The notes under the pieces are model-generated. The model saw only the letters and a list, made by a program, of their open reading frames with translations. It was not told the origin of the DNA and made no database searches. Both the position numbers and the translations under genes were made by a program. From NCBI GenBank assembly GCA_024336345.1, contig JANFOG010000015.1, positions 310,001-374,000 of the forward strand: a stretch of DNA of 64,000 bases. Direction: 5' to 3'. This document shows, piece by piece, positions 41,073 to 51,535 of this stretch (the first letter of the stretch is position 1; the number at the start of each line of letters is the position of its first letter). Source of the DNA: Mariannaea sp. PMI_226 (taxonomy: Eukaryota > Ascomycota > Sordariomycetes > Hypocreales > Nectriaceae).

Positions 41073-43753
41073 TTTTTTCTTCTTCTTTTCTGGTTTCGCT
41101 ACCTTGTACCTTGCGATGTTTCCGATAGAGCCTTTCCAGTTTTTTTTTCCTTTTGAGTACTAAAACAAAGGCTCTATATAACTACTCAATATGAACGCCG
41201 GACTAAGACGTTTTCAACTCCGAAGGAAGGTGGACATGGCCCCCACGTGAGAAAACAATATCCCATATGAAACGACGATAATGGGACTTCCATCGAGGCA
41301 GCCCAACCAAATCAAGTTTTCTTCTTCTATGCCTACCTGTCCGTACGATGGCTCTCAACAAGGGACTCTTATCGGGGCCGCTGAGACTTTTCGTTTTGCT
41401 TAGGGAGTGATGCCAAAAGTCACTACACTGCATAGGTAAGGTAACGTTGGAAGTGGGATCGGTTGGAATAACCGCGGAACCGAAACCGCCTTTTTGTCAT
41501 GTGGAGAGAGTTACATATGCAATCACGTTGTGTATAGAATATTATGGTATGAAATATGAAGCCAGTTAGTCTCGTGCTAACCAGGGTGATATTTCTGCTA
41601 GAACTAGTTTTATTGTCCCACTTATCTTGTAGCTCAATGAGGAAGTATAACCATTTTTTAGCGGTGGGTAGCCAGATGCATATATAAAATCCTCCGGCGC
41701 AGGAACTAATTTAAAGCCGTGCTAATGAGGAAGCACTTTGTTTGGGGGAGGGGGGGTGTGAGGTTGAGCATCTTGCCTCGGCGTGGTTTCAAGTTTTGGC
41801 TCTCTATCCAATGTAACAAAAGGAAAATGAGAGCCTTCGTAGGGTTTCCTGAATAATCACGATTAATTATTATTCTATTCGGTACATTCCTCGGCAGCAG
41901 GGGAAGGGCTGGCAACTTAGCCTGAGCTTCAGCAAATGCATCCAACAGGATTGTTCAAGATCATAACAAATATGTCCTAAAAACAATATATATATATATA
42001 TATATATAATAAAGGAGCTATAGTATCTATGTACTCTAGCTATAGTATGATTGGGCTCCAGTCTTCACAGTAAATGTTGGAGGGAGGCATAAGTGAGTAT
42101 CCGAGCAAGGCAATGGAAGCAAAGGAGATTCAAACACTCAAGATCATACCACGTGGTTTTAGAGGACTTAATTCTACTCTGTATAGGTGTTATAGTGCTA
42201 TAGTGCCGTAGTGCTAAAGAGCTGGCCCCTATTTTACCGCTATTGAGTAATGGAAAGGTGCTTACAGTATCCAGACCTAGACTCCATAAGTAGGTACCTA
42301 CCTACCTATCTGGTGATGGCCTATATGGGTATCTTACTTAGCATGCCTAAGCCTAGCTCCCTTACACCTTACATAGCTTCCATTTCAATTTGCCTCCTCT
42401 ATGTGTAAATTTGGAATTGACATCAAGTCTAGGTCAATTGAGGTTTTTATTTTCCAAACATGAGAGATATTCTCGATTTCAGTACTGTCTGTATTAATTA
42501 ACTCAGTTCTGCTAACCGATGATCTCTCAATTTTGACCAACTATGCCACACTACCCTTTCCGAATAGAACAAGACAGTCCCTTTAACAGACGTTTATGTG
42601 GAGCATTGACGAGTTTTTAGCCCGAGCGCAAACAGGTCGCAAAACAGGCGTTACAAATGGATGGAATACTAATCAGAAACTTACCTACGGAGAGGGAGAT
42701 GCAACAAGCATTTGGACGCCGCCGCTACTTGCTATCCTTGCGGCGTGGCCGACCCTATTAATTGATTGGACAATTCGAAAGGTTCACACCACGGGAGACT
42801 ACGGGTCGGTCTCTAGCAGCTATCAATCTACCTGACAAATCCTCCTGGTTCCCCGACAAAAGGCCCTATGTTGTGAGAACCAGACACTCCCACGGCAAAG
42901 AGGATAGCACCATTGTGGAGCTCCTAGTGTAGCTCCTTGTTTAGCTCCCATCTATCTACCATTCCCGAAGACGTGCCTGGCAGGTCCCTGGCAACGCACG
43001 TGGGGTCGGTTAAATCCTTGAGGATGTAGTAGATTTCATAGATTTCGCTTATATATATGATAGAATAAACAAAAAAAAATAAAATAAAAAAATAGTGCAC
43101 ATTGTATGCCCTTTCCTATAGGGGAAGCTGGTTACTGAATGCTATTGGCTACGGCCCACAACTGTTGCACAATATACGGCTACTAGGTCGTATTACTAAG
43201 TTGGACTTTTGCCTACCTTGACTATCTGTATTTACGTCTCATGTATACATAGCAATATAATAAGTGGCAGTGGCTGATAGATATCACAGTAGAAACATAT
43301 AAAGGTCCCTATAGACACTATCAAGTCGCCCCCTCTTCCTTTCCCCCCAGGACTCTGAGATTGAGAAGCCCACCGGAGAAATTGAAAAAAGTTAGGCCTC
43401 TAAAAAGAAAAAAAAAAAAGTTAGGTTAGACCGGTGTTCGACGGATCTAAGGGTCCATTCGGTCCATTCCGTGTATTATGGTAAAGGTAGTGGATTTTAT
43501 CCAGGGGAGGAGAGGGAGGGGGGAGGGTGAAGCCCACTCAGACGGACCAGGGCCTACGATCGAGACCCGTGCCGTATCGTCCCCCCTCCCCCACCACCAC
43601 ATGATGCTTCCCATGTTGAAGAGCGCACATGCCGACAGAAACACCCCGTTGCGAGCTTATAGATGCATATGGTTCCTGCATTAGGATTATCAGTATTCTC
43701 ATTTACGTACCTGTTTCATTCCGTTCCGTGAAAGACCAACCATCCTCACAACA
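41073..43753. promoter_or_regulatory. Divergent intergenic region, 2.7 kb, between FMO fusion gene and PTH11-type receptor
   Basis: The FMO gene has a TATATAGAG element (41173-41180, minus sense) about 100 bp before its ATG. The rest is A/T-rich with an (AT)12 run at 41986-42009, a short GTGCTATA-type tandem at 42188-42217 and TACCTACC repeats near 42293-42308. No coding sequence is supported. Confidence 0.5.
41986..42009. repeat. (AT)n microsatellite
   Basis: A near-perfect AT dinucleotide run of 24 bp in an A/T-rich spacer. Confidence 0.85.
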
Positions 43754-45360
43754 ATGTCTGGCTTCCCGGTGTCAGATGGCAGGCAAGCTCCGGTGCCAGC
43801 ACCACCAGGCTATGTGGTCAACTTTGATCATCCTCAGCAACAGAAAGCCCTGGATTTCTACCTAGTTTTTGGTTTTGGGGGTGCTCTTTCCCTGATGGCT
43901 TTGAGTCTAAGGTTCTATACCAAAATCTTCCTGTCAAAGGGTTTGCAAATTGACGATGGTAAAGCCTCCTCCTACAATAGTTGTTGTTGATCTATTTACT
44001 AATATTTTTTTTCCTAGGACTCATGTTCCTTGCGTGGGTAAGTCGAACATTATTCCGCTGGTACCTACCTATCTTATAGTAAAGATTTTCTGGCTAATAC
44101 AGATTACCTTTAGATGTGTTCTGTAGTCATACAGGCAGCGCTTACTTGTGTGTTCTATCCCTTTCTTCTTTTTATCTCTGTCTTTTTTTTCTCCTAGTAG
44201 CATTACCAAAGGCGTTACTAACCATTGATTACTTATTAGACTCCATTTCACAAGGTGGCATGTGTGCCCATATCTGGGAGATACCCATCCCCGTATTCGA
44301 TCAATACTCCATTGTGAGTCACCCACCATCATGAAAAGTCCATTGGGTGCAAATCTAACTACCATTGTGACACAAAAAAAAAAGATAACCTATGTTACGG
44401 CACCCCTATACCAGGTTTGCAATAACTTTGCAAAGCTATCGCTCCTCTACATTTACCTCCAGCTCTCACCGCAGAAATGGTTCAAACTTGCTGTCTGGAC
44501 CGTCATGGCAATTATAACAGTGTATACTGCCCTAATTGTCTTGCTCTTTTTCTTTCATTGCCATCCTATTCGAAAAGCTTACGATCTGACAATCCAAACG
44601 GGATCCTGTCTGGATATCGGTGCCATATACATTGTTACGGCGGTCTCCAATATTCTCACTGACCTCATGCTTTTTTCACTACCAATTCCTATGATTATCA
44701 ACCTTTATACGAGCAGGGGAAACAAAGTAGGCATCATCATCATGTTTGGCATTGGATCCATGTAAGTGAAAGGGACATAACTTGGGCGTGGCATGGTCCC
44801 ACCCAGAGAACGGAATGGTACTTTGGCTTATGCTTTCAATCAGGACTGTAGCAACCTCTGTGGTCCGGCTTGCATATCTACCGCCCGTGCTCAAGACTAG
44901 AGATCCTTCGTGGGACTCTGCATCATCTGCCCTGTGGACGTAAGTGCCATTTTCTTACCCGCATTGTCAATTACAAATACAAGTTTCCCTCTTTTTTCTC
45001 TCCCACCACTTTGCTAATGACACCAGATTCATCGAGGCCAATCTCATGATCATTTGTGGTTCCGTGCCCACTCTCCGCAGGTTCTTCAAGCACATTGCGC
45101 CGAAGCTCATGGGCAGCACGTCAAATCCATCTTATGCATCCGACTACCACGCACAGCGCTCTGCCGAGGTGCGCAAGATGCAACGAAATAAGTATGAAAA
45201 TTTCACAGATGACGCTTCAAATGAGATGGAAGTATTTTCGTCTCACAGCGACAGGGTTGGCACACGAGCGCTGGGGGCCGTGAGCGGTGACGCAAATGCA
45301 GACAATCACAGTAAAAAGGCCATCTTGCAAAGCAAGACTTTTACTATTCAATACACGTAA
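43754..45360 (+). CDS. PTH11/rhodopsin-type seven-helix integral membrane protein, seven exons, 379 aa
   Basis: Exons 43754-43958, 44018-44037, 44114-44147, 44240-44313, 44385-44761, 44844-44939 and 45027-45360 join in phase to 380 codons with stop. Two exons are tiny (20 and 34 nt). They are supported by the branch site TACTAAC before TTATTAG and by restoring the family string DDGLMFLAW...ALTYSISQGGMCAHIWEIP. Later parts match the family well: APLYQVCNNFAKLSLLYIYLQLSPQKWF, VSNILTDLMLFSLPIPMI, VVRLAYLPPVLK, IEANLMIICGSVPTLRRFF. The tail is hydrophilic. A putative plasma-membrane sensor of unknown ligand. The small-exon arrangement is the least certain part. Confidence 0.82.
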
Positions 45361-45370
45361 TGCAGAGAAA

Positions 45371-45401
<31 letters not shown>

Positions 45402-45754
45402 AACGGAAAGAGAAGAGAAGAGACAAGGAACAGCACGGTTCAGTCTTGAGGTCACTTAAGACTCGGAGCCTCGGCAACAAAGCAGGGATTATGTCGTAAC
45501 ACAAGAGAGGCGATGATCACTGCCGGCATTGTACGGCAGAAACACACTGGTCTATATTCATGCACCACCCTCTATTCCCAACAAACATCATCCCTTGCAC
45601 CCCTCAGACCACCAATCAAAGACATGGCAAGGGGGTAGTTGTTTCTTGTTTTGTTTTTTCTTTCCTTTTAAGTTGTCTGTTTTCCCACTGCTTCAGCACA
45701 TTCCCACATTCAACATCCTCAGAAACAAAAACACACCTCCACCGAAAAAAAACC

Positions 45755-46309
45755 ATGCAGTCATTCTTCAAGCTGAGCCTCTTGCTCGCGGGTTTCATCT
45801 CTGCTTCACCACTTTTGCCTCGGTACGACAAGGAGACCTGCATGGAAAAGGGCATGAAAACCAAAAACTGGATCGTCCACAACTTTGACTTCCACGCTTC
45901 ATATATTTTCACAAGCCCATCGCATCAGAATAGCATGGGATATGTCAACTTCACGCTCGAGAACCCATCTCTCGACCGCCAACACGTCTGCAGCAGCGTG
46001 TCGTCGCAGCTGAGCGACTTCTACTACGGCACACAGGTGTACGAGTGTGACACGCCCGTTCCGGGAGACGTTGCGACCTACACCTTTAACCGGCCGACGG
46101 GCGAGCTGCAGGTGAACCAAACATGGGATTGCTTGTCAGAGGGAGGTTACATCCAAGCACAGGGGGACGTGACACTGAAACTAAAGTGCTCCGACTCGAC
46201 TTGGAAGAATCCACATTGGCAGTCTGGACAGATTTACAGTCAGCGAACAATCAACTGCACTCATGTCACTGTCAATGCACCGATAACTAGCCTTGAGGCC
46301 GTACTCTAG
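45755..46309 (+). CDS. Small secreted protein, AA1-like domain type, 184 aa
   Basis: Single exon; the ATG at 45755 follows AAAAAAAACC. An earlier in-frame start (45560) would only add a low-complexity stretch. The first 18-20 residues form a signal peptide (FFKLSLLLAGFISA). The mature part has WIVHNFDFHASYIF, NSMGYVNFTLEN, a spaced set of cysteines (VCSSV, YECD, WDCLSE, KLKCSD, INCTHV) and several NxT sites. This beta-rich layout resembles the fungal AA1-like secreted proteins, some of which are allergens or plant-interaction effectors; assignment is by pattern memory, not a search. It should be extracellular. No paralogue is seen in the window. Confidence 0.75.
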   Translation: MQSFFKLSLLLAGFISASPLLPRYDKETCMEKGMKTKNWIVHNFDFHASYIFTSPSHQNSMGYVNFTLENPSLDRQHVCSSVSSQLSDFYYGTQVYECDTPVPGDVATYTFNRPTGELQVNQTWDCLSEGGYIQAQGDVTLKLKCSDSTWKNPHWQSGQIYSQRTINCTHVTVNAPITSLEAVL

Positions 46310-46654
46310 AATGACAGGCAAGGGGAGAGAGTGTCTCTACCAAAGCAGGGTGGGTGCGTGGGTTCCTTTACACAGGATGTATATAATCCTATTTGACAAG
46401 AATAAATTTCTCAATTATTGAACAGCTTGAGCGGCCATTATTATTCTAAACCCCTTATACAATAATTAATTCCAGAAACTTTTTAAAATGATCGTTGTTT
46501 CTTTATATATATATATATATATTGTCTATGAGAGAGTCGAGAGAGTTCTAGTATCAGATGGCTGACCATCTTTCAATCTCAATCTACCTATCTATGGATA
46601 TGGCGTCTGGAAATGATTATGAATCATTACTACTAACCCAGCATCGTATGTCGC
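46310..46654. other. Convergent 3' region with microsatellite
   Basis: A (TA)n run at 46504-46522 and A/T-rich sequence with AATAAA near 46402 serve as the shared 3' end of the secreted-protein and GST genes. No gene. Confidence 0.5.
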
Positions 46655-47323
46655 CTACTTTACCTCTGGGGGATGCGCTCCCAAAGCCAGCTCCAGTCCA
46701 GGATCAGATCTTGCCATGGCCCGTTTGTAGGCATCTCTTTGACCGATCCGCTCGAGATATGCTACGATATGCGAATACTCTCCCAACTCGTACGGAAAGA
46801 AATAACGCATCGTTGTAAGCAGAAATACAAGCATAACGTCGGCAGCCGTAAATTCCTTGCCAGCCAGCCATAGGCTATTGCCAAACCTTTCGTTGAGCAT
46901 TGCCAAGGCCTTGTTGAATCTCTCTTTTCCAATCTTGGCACCGATGGTGTTATTATTATTATCGTCAGGCCTGCTTGATCGCGAGGGCACGCCTCGACCA
47001 ATGGCCGGATCGAATGTGCCATCAACCCAGTGCCACCAGTACAGAAAGTCGGCGTAGGCTTCATCGGAGCTGGGCAAAAAGAGCCTTGCGTTGCCGTATC
47101 TGTGACAGATGTACTCGATACAAGCGCAGCTCTCGGCCAGCGTCAGGTCGCCATCCTGAATGACGGGTGCAGCGCCCATGGGGTGAAGAGCTTTGTACTC
47201 TGGAGGGGCCAGGATCGGTGTCCGCTTGTACGTTTTGAGCTCGTATTCGAGGCCGAGCTCCTCGCAGAGCCACGGGATGCGCTCTGACTGGGAGACGTGA
47301 AGGTGATGGATGAGGAGTACCAT
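46655..47323 (-). CDS. Glutathione S-transferase-like protein, 222 aa
   Basis: The frame is open from 47716, but the GST domain begins at the ATG at 47323 (MVLLIHHLHVSQSERIPWLCEEL), so I use that start. The N-terminal thioredoxin-like domain has SQSERIPWLCEELGLEYELKTYKR, the cis-Pro region MGAAPVIQDG and the ES motif TLAESCACIEYI that binds the gamma-glutamyl group. The C-terminal all-helical domain ends with FTAADVMLVFLLTTMRYFFPYELGEY. It has a PDDNNNN insert near residue 120. It conjugates glutathione to electrophiles in the cytosol and resembles the fungal group of small GSTs used for stress defence. Convergent with the secreted-protein gene. Confidence 0.88.
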   Translation of the reverse strand: MVLLIHHLHVSQSERIPWLCEELGLEYELKTYKRTPILAPPEYKALHPMGAAPVIQDGDLTLAESCACIEYICHRYGNARLFLPSSDEAYADFLYWWHWVDGTFDPAIGRGVPSRSSRPDDNNNNTIGAKIGKERFNKALAMLNERFGNSLWLAGKEFTAADVMLVFLLTTMRYFFPYELGEYSHIVAYLERIGQRDAYKRAMARSDPGLELALGAHPPEVK

Positions 47324-48727
47324 GATTGCCGGGCAAACCGAACAGGCGAATTCTTTTGGCTGTCTTTTTTCTTCTTCTCTTTTGGACTTGTGGGATGGGC
47401 TGGAGGAATTTGGGGCAGGTCTGAGTAATTTATAAACCAAAGTAGAATCAGGCAGACGGAGCTTGCGAGGAGAAGTTGATGGATAGGATTCTTTTCCCTG
47501 TCGTTTCGAAAGGTTTCTCCACACACACCAACAGTCATGTGTATTGCTCCAAATATCAAGATTCCTACGGGAAGAGACTAACCCTGAAAGAGTTGACTTG
47601 ATGAGAATGCGCGCCCCCATTGAATTAATTGAGAGACAATTTCGTTGAGCAGCTTGTTGTTGATCTCCTGCAATTAGGCATCGCTTTGATATTTCTGCCT
47701 TGTCATTCATATACAACTCACCAGTGACTGAATGGCGCTGGTTGTGTTTTCTTTTTCCTTCTCTCCAGATAATAGAGAATCCCGTAAATCAAGTCTAGAT
47801 TGCGCTCTCCATAACGCCGATCCATCTTGTCTCAATATTAACTCAATGACATAATCCTGTCTCTTCACACGTTTTGTGTAGCTTGGTGCGAGCCTTCGAG
47901 TTGTTCGTGGGATAGACGAGAGTATGTGTCACAGATTACCCTGTTCAAAATTCATATCCAGCATGCCATTTGGTTTGGAAATGCGTACGTCAGCGATGTC
48001 TAACATTAGAAGTCAGCCGGCAAGTATAGTGCCACCGTGTACACATCGAGAACAATCGAGTCACAAGACTATATCGAGATACCAAGTCATGCCAAGTAGA
48101 GTTTAGATCACGAATCATTCCCATGTATGATAAGTGTCTTCTCATTTTGTGTATAGACTTTTTGTGAATAATCTCCAAGCTTAGTGATCCACAGCCTGTA
48201 CATATGCTGTTTCTAACTAATAACAGCCTTCTTGACAGACAGTCAACTCAAGTTCAACTTCAATCCTGAGCTTTACGTTTCTCATCAACCCGTCTACCAT
48301 GATTGTATGAACCAAAGGATAAACGGTCGCAACTTCAACATGGCTAGAATCGTTTACTCTTACCACTCGATACGAACAGAGCGTTTGCAATAGAAAAAAG
48401 GGAAGACCTGAGTGGCGATTTTTGCATCAATGGGACAAATCACATCACATTAGAGTAGATTTTAGAATGCAATGAATTCTGACATAGCAGAAAAGAAGGT
48501 CAAGAGCCGCCAAGGGGGGGAATTAAGCCTAGCATAGAGGCTGCTTGTGTAATTAACCCGTACCAGTGACACCAGCGACTAACATGTTGCCGAAGCCCAG
48601 ATATCCCAATACTTTTATCGCTCCAAGAAACTAGTAGTAGTAAAACTCTTCGGCTGAAGTTGCTGATCATACTGAAAGGGCACAAAAATAAGCAAATGAA
48701 TATCTTGTGTCCAAGTGTGTCGCAATC
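47324..48727. other. Intergenic, about 1.4 kb
   Basis: GST promoter plus the 3' end of the next minus-strand gene. The upstream open frame (47324-47716) joined to the GST is Ser/Arg-rich and not family-like, so I regard it as 5' UTR. No other gene. Confidence 0.45.
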
Positions 48728-49276
48728 TTAGTTGATGAAGCACTGAATGTTGTCGATTTGGAAATGGTTATAGCCGTCAGATGCTGGCTGGGGACTGGCA
48801 GCATCGATCCAGATACGATCGACTCCACCGGGCGACGAGGTGAAATAGAACTGGCCGCTCATCCACACACCAGTCTGCGCAGCGCTCGTGGGATATCGGT
48901 TGCCAATGACGTCGTTGTTGAACCAGATGCGCAGATAAGGAACGTAGTCTTCAGTGGTCAGGTACTGGTCGAACCACCAGTTGTAGGTGCATCGATACGG
49001 CGTGCCGCCAATGGTGTAAATGTCCTGGTACAGCTCGAGCAGATTGTTGTCAATCATACCATCGGAACGGAACATGTGTTCCGAATTGTAACCGGGGGAG
49101 CTGATGGAGCCATGGACCTTAGAATCCGAAGAGAAGGAAAAGGGATTTCCAGACTCGAAATCGCCGCCGCGAATTGGCTTTTGAGGATCAATAGGGGGGC
49201 GGCACGGTCCTGCGACCACTCCAAGACAGAGGGCGAGGACCACGTAGAGAAAAGAAGTGATGAAGTTGCCGGCCAT
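48728..49276 (-). CDS. Secreted hypothetical protein with beta-sandwich-like pattern, 182 aa
   Basis: Single exon with ATG at 49276. It starts with a signal peptide (ITSFLYVVLALCLGVVAG, cleavage near residue 22), then GGDFESGNPFSF, a run of aromatic-rich short strands (YRCTYNWWFDQYLTT, VPYLRIWFNN, GVWMSGQFYF) and the end HFQIDNIQCF. The opening GGDFESG and the alternating aromatic strands resemble fungal carbohydrate-binding-like beta-sandwich secreted proteins. Three cysteines remain in the mature part. I do not recognise a named family. Probably extracellular or cell-wall associated. Confidence 0.75.
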   Translation of the reverse strand: MAGNFITSFLYVVLALCLGVVAGPCRPPIDPQKPIRGGDFESGNPFSFSSDSKVHGSISSPGYNSEHMFRSDGMIDNNLLELYQDIYTIGGTPYRCTYNWWFDQYLTTEDYVPYLRIWFNNDVIGNRYPTSAAQTGVWMSGQFYFTSSPGGVDRIWIDAASPQPASDGYNHFQIDNIQCFIN

Positions 49277-50821
49277 TTTTTCGGGGAGTCGGTAACCGAA
49301 ACGAGTGACTAAGGATTAAATCCAAAGGAGTGAAATTAGGTCGATGAAGTGCAGGAAAAAGAATAAAAAGAGATGGGAATTGAAAACGGGAATTTGAACT
49401 GGAGTGTGGGCTTCATTCATATCTAGGTAAGTCATGTAAAAGCCCACTCTGTCCGATTCCCCCGTGAAACTATCGACTTTAATTTTCTTCCACGAAACCA
49501 TTGATCCAGCTAGCGCTTAGCGAATGCTGGGCACAGAATTTCTTGGTGTGTCAAGACGTTCTGACAGGCTGACGGACCCGTTCGCAAAGAAGTTGGTCTG
49601 CTCTTAGCTTCATTCAGCTCAGTCTAGCGGGACAGGGGGGAGATTAAACAGTCCGGAGCTAACCCAGACCAAGACCCGAATCCAGGGTAGACTCAGGCGA
49701 TGTCGTTGATACTATTGGCAAGCCATGATCTAATAGGCATTGTTGCAGTTCTTTAATCAGGAGAGTGGCTTGATGACGAGACACTTGATGCTTCAATCTC
49801 ACGTGGTTTGCCTGCGCCATTTGATCGTACTTTAAACCCAGATCTGTAGATGGTGGCAAATTCCATAAGAATCGAACTCGCACTCAGAGAAGGGATCCGT
49901 ATGTGCTCGTCATTCTTGTCATGTATTAAATAATGACGTGTTTCTCCAAGCTTCTCTCCATTTTGAGATGACTACTCAGCAGATGACAGCTACACACAAT
50001 ACCTAGAGAATAGAAACACTTTTAGCCACATCATTTTTTTTACCATTACAATCTATATAAGCCGATTCTGTGCTTCTTGATATGGATGAAAAGGGGCAAT
50101 GACGATCCGCATGGTGACACAAAGATTACCCTTCGAGTTTACTAATCTATTTAATCATTATATACTATCCAGGACACTATTCAATGACTTCATGTGTGCC
50201 GCGGGTCCGACACTGAGATGAAGATGTATGGGCAGTGCTCATGAGTAATGAAGCTATGGCTGTATCGAGATGCGGCAATAAGTCACCTAGGTTGCTCCCG
50301 CGACACTGTTGAAATGAATCAGAGTAGCTACAACTAGGCAGTCTCATTCCCGATGCTTCCGGAGGTGGAGTGCAGCAATTGCTTCCTTGTAGAGCGATGA
50401 TGTGTCTTGGAACTTCTCTCTTCTTAGGAACCAGGGACCAATTGACAATAGTATTAGCGAAAATACAGACCCAGTAGTATGTGACTTGACTTGACATTGT
50501 GTTTCTTCTTTCAGCTCAGAGACTTGGCTCTATATTGATTGAAGGTCTCTGGCTCAAAGCATCCTAACATGAAAGCAGAATAATACGTAAGAGCAAAATG
50601 ACGGACAGCCATTTGTAAATGACAAGATGAGATGACGTAATTGACGGCTTCCTCAATGTTGAAGTTGATGCGCGATCCGGGCTGTGTTTACAATTGTGTG
50701 AGTAATGGATATAAAATACATTGTCCAGGCTGTGGGATACATGACGTCTTGCACCTAAAGAATAACCACAGTATATAAAACGCGCAGGGCTCTTGGGGTG
50801 TTCTGAACAGCAAACCACAAA
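49277..50821. other. Intergenic, about 1.5 kb, with one weak candidate ORF
   Basis: Mostly noncoding. A minus-strand ORF at 50177-50497 (106 codons, ATG preceded by AAACACA) has six cysteines but no known domain and is not called as a gene. At 50772-50780 there is a TATATAAAA box for the following gene. Confidence 0.45.
50772..50780 (+). promoter_or_regulatory. TATA box of the small basic-protein gene
   Basis: TATATAAAA lies about 42-50 bp upstream of the ATG at 50822 and is the strongest TATA match in the window relative to a start codon. Such close TATA boxes often go with strongly inducible fungal genes. Confidence 0.55.
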
Positions 50822-51239
50822 ATGTCTTATGTTCGTTTGCGAATAATTACCACACTCCCAACTCGCCTTAGAAGCTTTACCACAATGTCGAATCTGTCCC
50901 AAAACACTCGCGACCAGGGAATTTCCCATGCCACAGGAGAGTCCAAGGTCCCCGGTAAGGTGCAAGAGAAGGCACCCCAGGGACTAGAGGAGCGTCTGTC
51001 CGAATCTGTAAGAGAATTTGGCACACCGTGAAATGGAAAATGCAACTGAATCAGTGCAGGTTCACCCTACTGGAACCCAGACTGGCGAGTCGACCATGAA
51101 GACTCATGCCAAGGATGGAGGTGATGCTTCCATTGTTCCCAAGAAGATTCAGGAAATCTTGCCCGAGAGTGTTGAGAGGGCTGTTCCCAACGCCATCCAC
51201 GACACCGGAGACACTGGGGGTTTGCACAGGAAGAAGTAG
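50822..51239 (+). CDS. Small hydrophilic protein with possible mitochondrial leader, two exons, 121 aa
   Basis: Exons 50822-51007 and 51060-51239 join in phase 0 to 122 codons with stop, removing a 52-nt intron (GTAAGA...GTGCAG). The N-terminus MSYVRLRIITTLPTRLRSFTT has Arg but no acidic residues and could be a mitochondrial presequence. A second Met at residue 22 would start the hydrophilic core instead. The core is rich in Gly, Lys, Glu, Thr and Pro (SHATGESKVPGKVQEKAPQGLEE, VHPTG, VPKKIQEILPESVERAVPNAIHDTGDTG) and contains a repeated KVQEKAP/KKIQEILP-like motif. I recall similar fungal stress-associated small proteins but cannot name a family. Confidence 0.7.
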
Positions 51240-51535
51240 ATTTGTGTTGGAGTAAACCAGTCTTGAATTTGGGACTCGCACAACTCTATGGATATGTAGC
51301 TGCAGACAATGGTGGGGAGAATTTCTATAATACACCATGTTGAATAATAAATGTGACTTTGACGAATATCCGATATGACCTTTTCAAAAAACCAACGTGA
51401 CTTCTTCAATTCTAATCATTCAAGTGTTCTAGTGTTTCGCTCTTTTGGTCAACTATCGTGACTCATATGCCGGTGCCTTACCGTACAAACTTTTCTTTTC
51501 TTTTTCTTTTTTTTTTTAAACCGTGTTACATGTCA
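51240..51535. other. Convergent 3' region
   Basis: Short A/T-rich spacer between the small-protein gene and the MFS gene, which converge; a T-rich run at 51491-51517 may belong to the MFS terminator. No gene. Confidence 0.45.

Noticed and set aside
46655..47716. Long 353-codon GST frame starting at 47716
   Set aside because: The first 131 codons show no GST or targeting character; the domain begins exactly at the internal ATG at 47323.
49851..49890. Possible tRNA T-arm (GTTCGATTC on the minus strand)
   Set aside because: The flanking bases do not form a T-stem or acceptor stem and no A box or anticodon arm is found upstream.
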